This document shows, one piece after another, positions 23,663-30,347 of a stretch of 35,564 nucleotides of DNA. The notes below the pieces were generated by a model that worked only from the letters and a program-made list of their open reading frames with translations, did not search any database and had not been told where the DNA came from. Source of the stretch: an uncultured Bacilli bacterium (GTDB taxonomy: Bacteria; Bacillota_I; Bacilli_A; RF39; UBA660); assembly GCA_947629375.1 (NCBI GenBank), contig CANRDN010000020.1:1-35564 (forward strand). The letters are read 5' to 3'. Position numbers and translations under genes: made by a program. Position 1 is the first letter of the stretch; every line of letters starts with the position of its first letter.

Positions 23663-23691
23663 TTGACTACATTATTATCATATGCTACTAT
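23663..23691 (+). promoter_or_regulatory. Promoter of the 197-aa gene
   Basis: TTGACT at 23663-23668, 17-base spacer, TACTAT at 23686-23691 with TATGC in front (extended -10). The start of transcription would be near 23698, leaving a leader of about 15 bases with GGTGA at 23703-23707. Confidence 0.7.
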
Positions 23692-23702
23692 ATTAATATA
23701 GT
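23687..23702. promoter_or_regulatory. 16-bp perfect palindrome over -10 and start site
   Basis: ACTATATTAATATAGT is a perfect 16-bp inverted repeat overlapping the -10 box and the predicted transcription start of the 197-aa gene, a classic repressor-operator position. AT-rich palindromes arise by chance in such DNA, so this is tentative. Confidence 0.4.
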
Positions 23703-23712
23703 GGTGAATGGT

Positions 23713-24306
23713 ATGAATAAAAAGAGTTTTATTATTGTAATACTTTTACTTCTTTCTCTTTTTGGTATGAGTCTCTTTGTTCAAGATACTCTTGCTAAAT
23801 ATAGGAAGAAAGTTTCTCAAGAAGTAAGTTTAAATTTGGCAAGGTGGAATATTAAATTAAATAATGAAGATATTGTTGGAAAAGATGTTATAACAAGTAA
23901 GATTACTCCAGTCTTTAGCAAAAATGAATATGTTGCTGATAATGTTTTAGCACCAGGAATTACTGGATACTTCGATATAGAAATAGATGCTAGTGAAGTA
24001 GATGTATCTTTTACTTACCAGTTAACTTCCGTTATCGATGATTCTAAAACTTATCCAGATATCGTTGTTTATGGATACACTCTTGATCCAGATAACAGTG
24101 AAGAAATAACTCCATATACGGAAGAAGGAATTTCTGGAACAATTGAGCATAACGCAACAGAACCTGTTAAAGTAAGGATGCATATCAAGTGGGACGATAG
24201 TGCTGAAAATCAAATGGATAACTTACAAGATACAGCGCTTGCTATTGAAAAGTCCGAAGTAATAATGCGAGGTACATTTACATTTAAACAAATCAACATA
24301 CAATAA
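23713..24306 (+). CDS. TasA/camelysin-like secreted protein (divergent)
   Basis: A 197-aa exported protein. A hydrophobic segment (about 5-22) is followed by D-T-L-A-K-Y-R-K-K-V-S-Q-E-V and L-N-L-A-R-W-N-I-K-L-N, then V-L-A-P-G-I-T-G-Y-F-D-I-E-I-D and M-H-I-K-W-D. This is the strand plan of camelysin/TasA-like proteins and resembles the 195-aa protein at 9458-10045. The start is ATG 23713 with GGTGA five bases upstream; an upstream in-frame ATG at 23656 would place the -35 and -10 boxes inside the coding region. It is the only plus-strand member of the surface locus, shares its upstream region with the divergent 234-aa gene and is followed by a terminator. Confidence 0.75.
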   Translation: MNKKSFIIVILLLLSLFGMSLFVQDTLAKYRKKVSQEVSLNLARWNIKLNNEDIVGKDVITSKITPVFSKNEYVADNVLAPGITGYFDIEIDASEVDVSFTYQLTSVIDDSKTYPDIVVYGYTLDPDNSEEITPYTEEGISGTIEHNATEPVKVRMHIKWDDSAENQMDNLQDTALAIEKSEVIMRGTFTFKQINIQ

Positions 24307-24328
24307 AAGATGGAAACCCATCTTTTTT
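24305..24328. terminator. Bidirectional intrinsic terminator
   Basis: 9-bp stem AAAAGATGG/CCATCTTTT with a 4-base loop and six T on the plus strand. It lies between the converging 197-aa and ogt genes and overlaps both ends. Confidence 0.85.
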
Positions 24329-24800
24329 ATTTTTCTATATTTAATAAATATTTTTTGTATTCAATTCCACCGTTGTACCCAACAAGCTTATTATTAGAGC
24401 CAATTACTCTATGACACGGAACAATAATACTTATTGGATTTTTATTTATTGCGTTCCCAACAGCCCTACAAGATAATCTTTGGCTACTATCTAACTTATC
24501 TCTAATATCTTTATAAGTAACTGTTTTGCCATAAGGTACTTCTTGAAGTTGATTCCATACCTTTATTTGAAATTCAGTTCCTTTTAGTTTTATATCTATT
24601 CGAAGATTAGGAATCTCTTTTGCGAAATACATATCGAGCCACTTTTTAGTATCTTTAAATATTTTTAAATCGTCGTTTCTTAAGTATTTACTGTTATCTA
24701 TTTTATTTTTTTGACCTTCTAGATAAAGTCCTGTCAAATAATTATCTTCACAATATAGAGTAATAATTCCCAATGGAGAATTATATAAAGAATAATACAT
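24327..24800 (-). CDS. ogt: Methylated-DNA-[protein]-cysteine S-methyltransferase
   Basis: A 157-aa DNA repair protein that transfers alkyl groups from O6-alkylguanine to its own cysteine. The active-site block I-V-P-C-H-R-V is present with Cys129. The helix-turn-helix region G-T-E-F-Q-I-K-V-W and V-P-Y-G-K-T-V-T-Y and the arginine-finger block S-C-R-A-V-G-N-A precede it. G-Y-N-G-G-I-E-Y-K follows. Length and order fit Ogt/AdaB. It starts two bases past the stop of the NlpC/P60 gene with only a weak ribosome binding site, so translation is probably coupled. Its neighbours are wall and surface enzymes, unrelated to repair. Confidence 0.93.
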   Translation of the reverse strand: MYYSLYNSPLGIITLYCEDNYLTGLYLEGQKNKIDNSKYLRNDDLKIFKDTKKWLDMYFAKEIPNLRIDIKLKGTEFQIKVWNQLQEVPYGKTVTYKDIRDKLDSSQRLSCRAVGNAINKNPISIIVPCHRVIGSNNKLVGYNGGIEYKKYLLNIEK

Positions 24801-24802
24801 AG

Positions 24803-26293
24803 TTAACTTATAAAAGATTTATCCACTTTTATTACTTTATTAATATTTTTTAAATATGAAGAATTATTTAACACAGTAACTTCTACTTTTAGATCAGTAC
24901 CTGAAGAATGAATTATATAATCTTTACCATCAACTTTACCAATATAAAGCATTACGTGTCCATCTTGATATAGTAAAGATAAATTATTTTGTTCAATTAA
25001 CTTAAGTTTATCACTTGTACTTTTACTTGCAACTGATATTATTGTACCCACACTTTTATTTTGACTAGATGTGTTTCTTGGAAACATAATACCAAAAGAA
25101 CGGAAAACATTACTTACATAACTTGAACAGTCGACACCACTATCAAGACCACTCCAGCTATATCTTTCACCTTCATACTTGAAAGCTTGAATTATAAGAT
25201 TTCTTTTAGTGTATGGAAGATATCCAATATGGGCTTTATTTCTTGGAACTGTTACTAATCTTCTAGTGACATACCCATCTTCATCTTTTTGTGGTATCAA
25301 TAATTGGTATCCATCTTTTATGTATCCTATATAAGGAAGTATAACACTCATATCTAAATTAATATTATCAATCTTATAAGTCTTATCGGTAATAACTACA
25401 AAAAAAGGATTATTAATAAAGAAGTCATAGTCTTCATCTGTTGCAAGGGCGATATCATCTTTTTTGACCCATCCCGTATAAAAAGGAGTAATAACAAAGT
25501 CCCAAAGTTTATCTTTACTTTCGTGAACTATTAGAACTGGCGTGTTAAAAAGTAGTTCTGTTTCCTGAATTCTATCAAAATTATTATCATTTCTATAACT
25601 ATTAAAATGAATGTCTGTAGGAAATGATCTTAAATTTGCTCTATTTATAATTATTCCTTTTTGAATATTATCTAAGTCTTTAACATTAGAAAGGTTTCTG
25701 TTATCTAGAATCGAATTAATTTGTTCTTTCGTAACCTCTTTAGAACCATTGTATTTGGGAAGAGACGGAATGCTATAGGATTCAATATACTTTAATATTT
25801 CTTTTTTTGTTATTGATTTAATATCCATATCATAAATCATATCTACTTTTTCTTTTATATTTTGATTATATCTTTCTATTTCTTCTTCATTCATTATTAA
25901 GTCATCATTAACAAGTTTTAAAAACTTGTCACTATTTTTAGGTACTTCTTCTATATAATCATTATTTATCTCTTCTTCTATTTTATATTTTTCTATTTTA
26001 AGTCCTTTAGCATCTAAATCATCAATATTAAGAAGTTTCTTTTCAAGTGCTTCCTTAACTGTATAACTTTTACCATTTGAAAAAGAGACTTTTGTTTCAG
26101 CATCTTTATAACAAGATAAGTAATAAATATAATCATTATCTCTATATATTTCATTCAATGTTTCATAACAAGTTTTATCATTCAAGCTAACTTTGTATGT
26201 AATTTTCTCTTCTTTTTCTGTCTTCGTTATAAAAAATAATGAGCAAAATATAAATAAAGAGAGAATAGCTATTATCAATAATTTTTTATACAT
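24803..26293 (-). CDS. NlpC/P60 cell-wall peptidase with SH3-like domains
   Basis: A 496-aa exported peptidoglycan hydrolase. An N-terminal signal or anchor helix spans about 4-22. A Lys/Glu/Asp-rich helical region (to ~215) follows. The middle (about 215-360) reads as SH3b-type domains: R-A-N-L-R-S-F-P-T-D, L-F-N-T-P-V-L-I-V-H-E-S, F-Y-T-G-W-V-K-K-D-D-I. The NlpC/P60 domain has G-E-R-Y-S-W-S-G-L-D-S-G-V-D-C-S-S-Y-V (catalytic Cys near 389), G-H-V-M-L-Y-I-G (His near 446) and I-I-H-S-S-G (third residue near 460). This layout is that of NLPC_P60 proteins with SH3b1/SH3b2 modules, which cleave peptide stems after D-Glu. AGAGGTG precedes the ATG. It sits between the glycosyltransferase and ogt in one operon. 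Confidence 0.9.
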   Translation of the reverse strand: MYKKLLIIAILSLFIFCSLFFITKTEKEEKITYKVSLNDKTCYETLNEIYRDNDYIYYLSCYKDAETKVSFSNGKSYTVKEALEKKLLNIDDLDAKGLKIEKYKIEEEINNDYIEEVPKNSDKFLKLVNDDLIMNEEEIERYNQNIKEKVDMIYDMDIKSITKKEILKYIESYSIPSLPKYNGSKEVTKEQINSILDNRNLSNVKDLDNIQKGIIINRANLRSFPTDIHFNSYRNDNNFDRIQETELLFNTPVLIVHESKDKLWDFVITPFYTGWVKKDDIALATDEDYDFFINNPFFVVITDKTYKIDNINLDMSVILPYIGYIKDGYQLLIPQKDEDGYVTRRLVTVPRNKAHIGYLPYTKRNLIIQAFKYEGERYSWSGLDSGVDCSSYVSNVFRSFGIMFPRNTSSQNKSVGTIISVASKSTSDKLKLIEQNNLSLLYQDGHVMLYIGKVDGKDYIIHSSGTDLKVEVTVLNNSSYLKNINKVIKVDKSFIS

Positions 26294-26315
26294 TACTACA
26301 CCTCTACAAATGTAA

Positions 26316-28244
26316 TTACTTGTTTTCTGGTATCATAAAACTTTTTATTTCGTAATTAGGTTCGCCAATAAATTCATACCAAGTCCAAAGAGGTCTTACA
26401 TTTCCATTATCATAACGATAACGTTCCTCTACTGTTTTGCTAATCATATTATCAAGTCCTAAAATACACGAAGTAATATCATAATGAGTAATTTTTTCAT
26501 TCAATTCATAATCCTCTTTAAACCTTATTAAATATGATAAGTTTGAATAGTAAATATTTATACCACTTGTCCACAATCTAACAGAATAAGTAAAAGTGTG
26601 TTCAAAATATGATAAATTTGGATCTGGTAAAACTTTCTTTAAAACAGTTGATTGGCAAAACATAAATCCATCAGATATAAATCCTGTTTGAAGTGGTTTA
26701 TTTCTATTAATCATATCTATTCCTTCGTTATATCTTAACCCTGGTAAATAGCCATTAAAACCATTGTATTCTTTAATAACATTTTTATAACAAGGAAAAT
26801 CTTCTTTTTGTTCATTTGATTTCCATACCCAACTTGTAAGAACACCATTCAAATCAAATTTCTTCAAATTATCTGAATAATAAACATCCCAACCTTTTAT
26901 AAATCTAAAACTTGATTCAACAACAGCTACAAATCCGTCATTCAAAGATTCACAAAGTTTAGATAGATAACGCCCATATACTCCATATTCATCAACATGA
27001 ATAAACTTTTTTACAAACTTTCTATAATTGAATTTATTATTATCCTCTTCATTTAAAGTGGATGCAACTAAAAATATTAAGTTACTTGGGTATCTTGAAT
27101 TTCTTATACAAGACCTTATACATTCTTGATAATCATTATATCTATCAAAAATTACAACATAAATAGGTACTCGTAAATTTGCTAACTTTTCTCTATCAAT
27201 TTTCTTTCTTTGAAAATAATTTATTTTATCTTTTTGACTTGGATTATCATATTCTCCTGTTTCACTAGACATATGAATGATTCTGTTTTTGAAATCAACG
27301 CCAGAAAACTCTTCAAATTCTTTTAAAGTTCTAACCTTACCTAGACCGAATTCTCCTAGATCAACTTTGTTATCACCGATATCTAAAAGTGATCTTAATC
27401 TTTCACATTCATTTAGATGAGAATTTGTAACAGTTGGGAATTTTCTATCTTTTCTTTCGTATTTGTGATAAATGTATCCTTCTGGAGGATTATAAACATT
27501 CCATCCATAGGTAAAAAAGCGCACTGCCATTGCAAGTTCATCACCCAAGAAAAACATATTTTTGTCATTAAGAACTTCTTTGTGAGCTTCGCTATAACTA
27601 AAAAAGTTACCTCCAGATATGAAAGCATTCCTTTTAAATGCAAGTTTTTTATCGTCATACATTAGATTAGCGCGTAATTCTAGAAAATAAGATTTTGGTT
27701 CTGAAAAACCATTGGCATACATAAATCCCCCATAGGCAGGTTTATCAAACATAGGGTCATCAAGTGGTAAAGACATCATTTCCTCAGTGCAAGAAGGAGG
27801 ATAATATGAAAGAATTGCTTTTTTATCACCAATTGATTCTAGTAGTTCTATCATTTTGGTATCCCAATGTTTAACAAATCTCATATGTGAATCTATTGAA
27901 TAAATATATTTTTCGTCTTTTATCTCTTTTTGACACAAGTATCTAGCATAACAACAGCCTTTAGAGTCTTTTTCACTCATATGAATTATTTTACAGTTTT
28001 TAATTTTTTTTAGTTCATTTAAATCATCCATATTATCGCTTTGATAACAAACGACAAAATTGACTCTTTTAGGATCATCCGCCTGTATTATTGCACTATG
28101 AACAGTATTTAACAATTCAGGATCACAATAAGCTGCTATTTCGACTAGTATTTTATCCTTTGTATTTTTTTTCTTTTCATTTATATTCTTTTTCTTTACA
28201 TTCTTAGTATTTTTCTTTTTATTTTTAGTGTTTTTCTTTTCCAT
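26316..28244 (-). CDS. Tandem GlcNAc-type glycosyltransferase
   Basis: A 642-aa cytosolic protein. A Lys/Asn-rich low-complexity N-terminus (about 1-27) precedes two similar glycosyltransferase modules. Module 1 (about 28-330): I-L-V-E-I-A-A-Y-C-D-P-E-L, Y-I-Y-S-I-D-S-H-M-R-F with the D118-S-H120 metal/donor motif, and E-L-A-M-A-V-R-F-F-T-Y-G-W. This fits the GlcNAc-transferase family related to eukaryotic Skp1 GlcNAc transferases. Module 2 (about 355-625) repeats the plan, but the D-S-H becomes E443-S-S445 (V-V-E-S-S-F-R-F), so it is probably inactive or altered. The start is ATG 28244 with GAGG five bases upstream; the ATG at 28271 has no site. It may glycosylate a surface protein or glycan; the acceptor is unknown. 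Confidence 0.8.
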   Translation of the reverse strand: MEKKNTKNKKKNTKNVKKKNINEKKKNTKDKILVEIAAYCDPELLNTVHSAIIQADDPKRVNFVVCYQSDNMDDLNELKKIKNCKIIHMSEKDSKGCCYARYLCQKEIKDEKYIYSIDSHMRFVKHWDTKMIELLESIGDKKAILSYYPPSCTEEMMSLPLDDPMFDKPAYGGFMYANGFSEPKSYFLELRANLMYDDKKLAFKRNAFISGGNFFSYSEAHKEVLNDKNMFFLGDELAMAVRFFTYGWNVYNPPEGYIYHKYERKDRKFPTVTNSHLNECERLRSLLDIGDNKVDLGEFGLGKVRTLKEFEEFSGVDFKNRIIHMSSETGEYDNPSQKDKINYFQRKKIDREKLANLRVPIYVVIFDRYNDYQECIRSCIRNSRYPSNLIFLVASTLNEEDNNKFNYRKFVKKFIHVDEYGVYGRYLSKLCESLNDGFVAVVESSFRFIKGWDVYYSDNLKKFDLNGVLTSWVWKSNEQKEDFPCYKNVIKEYNGFNGYLPGLRYNEGIDMINRNKPLQTGFISDGFMFCQSTVLKKVLPDPNLSYFEHTFTYSVRLWTSGINIYYSNLSYLIRFKEDYELNEKITHYDITSCILGLDNMISKTVEERYRYDNGNVRPLWTWYEFIGEPNYEIKSFMIPENK

Positions 28245-28304
28245 TACTACCTCGCAAATATTTTTGTTCATTTCTATTTTAATTTTATCATAAATAACAA
28301 CAAA

Positions 28305-28973
28305 TTACTTCAATTTATACATCTGACTTGGTCTAAATCCATTTTTTGAATTTGTATTTATATTAGATTTTTCACAATATTTAATTATTCTTTTTCTAAA
28401 GTTTGACTTATCTACATTTTTATTCTTTATAAGTTCATATGCTAATCTTACTTCCTCTAAAGTAAAATATTGCTTCATAAAATTAAAAATAATATCAGTA
28501 TCATCAAGATTCTTTTTTACATAATAATAGGAAATCAAAAGATTTTGAATTGTTCTTTTTACTTTTCTATCTTTAATATCTAGTTCGTATCCTTGTTCTT
28601 GTAAATCTTCTTTGTAGTTATATTTGTTTTTATCTAAAGTAATAAAATCTTCACTTATTTCAACTTTTTTTAATTCATAATCTATATGTAATTTTTTTAT
28701 GTTTTCAATATTTGTTAAAGCAACATAAATTATATCGATACTTTTTTCATAGTTTTTGGTATATACCTGTTTTAGATAAAAAATATTTGAGTGAATCAAG
28801 TCCTTAATGTAGTTTCTTATTAACTTTTCTATTTCTCCACCATTAAATTCAAGAGAGGGAAGCATTCCATTTTTATTAAGTAATACCTTTAAATATGGAT
28901 TAGCATTTTTTCTTATATTTTCATTTTGTTCACTATCTAATATAAATAAAGAACAAACTATATTAACCTGCAT
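28305..28973 (-). CDS. NrtR-like regulator with degenerate Nudix domain
   Basis: A 222-aa cytosolic protein. The C-terminal ~80 residues (F-T-L-E-E-V-R-L-A-Y-E-L-I-K-N-K, V-D-K-S-N-F-R-K-R-I) match the winged-helix domain that follows Nudix domains in NrtR-type transcription factors, which regulate NAD metabolism in response to ADP-ribose. The N-terminal ~120 residues have the early Nudix strands (V-N-I-V-C-S-L-F-I-L-D, Y-L-K-V-L-L) but no Nudix box (G-x5-E-x7-R-E-x2-E-E-x-G). It is therefore likely a ligand sensor without hydrolase activity, or has a new ligand. Start supported by GGAGAT. It overlaps the upstream gene by 11 bases. Confidence 0.65.
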   Translation of the reverse strand: MQVNIVCSLFILDSEQNENIRKNANPYLKVLLNKNGMLPSLEFNGGEIEKLIRNYIKDLIHSNIFYLKQVYTKNYEKSIDIIYVALTNIENIKKLHIDYELKKVEISEDFITLDKNKYNYKEDLQEQGYELDIKDRKVKRTIQNLLISYYYVKKNLDDTDIIFNFMKQYFTLEEVRLAYELIKNKNVDKSNFRKRIIKYCEKSNINTNSKNGFRPSQMYKLK

Positions 28974-29505
28974 ATTCTTTTATCTCCTCACAAATTTTAT
29001 CTGATACTTCAAAAAGAAAGTTAGAAACCTCATCGAGTTTTAGGTATACAGTATTACCAGTTTCTTTATTTGTTAAGCAATTTAAATTCAATTTCAACTT
29101 ATCTTTATCTATATTAGAATTAAAATTACTAAGTATTTTTACAAGATAATCTACATCAAGGTTAAATTTTTTAATAAGTTTATAGTTTAGTAAATCATAC
29201 TCTTTATAAATTGTTTTGTCTTCAAACAGTTTGTTATTATGGGGCATAAATTCTTCTAAAAAATGTTTATCTAAAAGTAAATGTGTAAGAATACCTAAGT
29301 CCGTTTTATTTTTTAAATCTAAAGTTTCTTTAAAATATTTTATATCAGGTACTAGAAAGTAATTACCTTGGACTTTTTTATGGCTTTCCTCTTTGCTTTT
29401 GGCAATATCAGGAAGTAAATTTCCTATAATATAATCATCACTTTTAATATTTAATTTTTCACTTACTAATTTTGCCACAATCATGTGACATGCTATGCTA
29501 GGCAT
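28963..29505 (-). CDS. Zinc-dependent phospholipase C-like protein
   Basis: A 180-aa protein. The N-terminus M-P-S-I-A-C-H-M-I-V-A-K and the segment D-D-Y-I-I-G-N-L-L-P-D-I-A-K, followed by S-H-K-K and a later T-H-L-L-L-D-K-H, match the short zinc-phospholipase C-like family (S1-P1/PLC-like fold) common in Bacillota. Histidines and aspartates in those blocks would bind metal. There is no signal peptide, so it is probably cytosolic, and the real substrate is unknown; the name follows distant fold similarity. AGAGG precedes the ATG. It is located between a Tim44-like gene (19-base gap) and the NrtR-like gene in one operon. Confidence 0.7.
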   Translation of the reverse strand: MPSIACHMIVAKLVSEKLNIKSDDYIIGNLLPDIAKSKEESHKKVQGNYFLVPDIKYFKETLDLKNKTDLGILTHLLLDKHFLEEFMPHNNKLFEDKTIYKEYDLLNYKLIKKFNLDVDYLVKILSNFNSNIDKDKLKLNLNCLTNKETGNTVYLKLDEVSNFLFEVSDKICEEIKEYAG

Positions 29506-29524
29506 AATATAACCTCTTTCATTT

Positions 29525-30223
29525 TTATTTTTCTTCTATTCGTCTAATCGCACTTATTTTAAAATCATTGCTTCCAATAACTGTTTCACAATAATCACAT
29601 TTATTTCCATTAAGTTTGGCACCGCAATTTGGACAATTAGTAACTTCTTGTTCAAAATCTTTTCTAAATTCTACTTCAAATCTTTCAGTTATAGGCTTTT
29701 CTCTATTTCCACTATATAAGCTTCCATCTTTATTTGTAACATAGGAAATATAAGAAATACATATCATTGCAGATGCCATCTGTTTAGATGATGTGCTGTC
29801 AACTTCATAGATAATTACATTTTCTCTGTTTATATTGTTAATTACTTTTTTTCTTCCAACTTTTAAGTTAAGAGTTATACCAGTATAATACTTTTGAAAT
29901 AATTGCTTTGTTGCAAGATTACTCATATTGCCATAATCTAAATCGTTATAAGCTGTTTCAAATCTATAAAAAATATCATATAAATAATCTTTTAAAACAG
30001 CAATGTCGTCAACATTTAATCTATCTAGTTTGTTTTTGGAAACATCTATATAAAAGTTTTTCTTACCTCTTGTGCTGTCACCTTGAAGTTCTTTACTTAA
30101 AACAACCGTATCTTTAAAAAATTTAATAATGCTATTTCTTCTAAATGTATCGATTATAATATTAACAACTATAAAGATGAAAACAGATACGAAAAAGCAC
30201 ATAAATAAAAATGCTAAAAACAT
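29525..30223 (-). CDS. Tim44-like membrane protein with C-terminal zinc ribbon
   Basis: A 232-aa protein with an N-terminal transmembrane helix (about 3-24), then a Tim44-like domain (about 75-200). That region has the pattern L-K-D-Y-L-Y-D-I-F-Y-R-F-E-T-A-Y-N-D-L-D followed by strands around I-I-Y-E-V-D-S and M-I-C-I-S-Y-I-S-Y-V. The C-terminus is a zinc ribbon, C-P-N-C-G then C-D-Y-C. Bacterial proteins of this type are cytoplasmic-facing membrane proteins of unknown role. The start is supported by GGAGTG. It leads the 30223-28305 unit, with a promoter at 30249-30276. Confidence 0.75.
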   Translation of the reverse strand: MFLAFLFMCFFVSVFIFIVVNIIIDTFRRNSIIKFFKDTVVLSKELQGDSTRGKKNFYIDVSKNKLDRLNVDDIAVLKDYLYDIFYRFETAYNDLDYGNMSNLATKQLFQKYYTGITLNLKVGRKKVINNINRENVIIYEVDSTSSKQMASAMICISYISYVTNKDGSLYSGNREKPITERFEVEFRKDFEQEVTNCPNCGAKLNGNKCDYCETVIGSNDFKISAIRRIEEK

Positions 30224-30248
30224 AAGTTCACTCCTACTCTATATAACT

Positions 30249-30276
30249 ATTATAAAACTATATTTCTATTTTGTAA
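30249..30276 (-). promoter_or_regulatory. Promoter of the Tim44-like/PLC-like/NrtR-like unit
   Basis: Minus strand TTACAA at 30276-30271, 16 bases, TATAAT at 30254-30249, about 25 bases upstream of the Tim44-like start. Confidence 0.55.
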
Positions 30277-30308
30277 TTAAATTTAATAGTGACACTTTTA
30301 AAAATATT

Positions 30309-30332
30309 AAAAAAAGCCAAAATAATATTGGC
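30309..30332 (-). terminator. Putative terminator after the sigma factor gene
   Basis: GCCAA and TTGGC pair around a 7-base loop and are followed by seven T on the minus strand. The stem is short (5 bp), so strength is uncertain. Confidence 0.55.
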
Positions 30333-30347
30333 ATTTCTTTATTTTAA

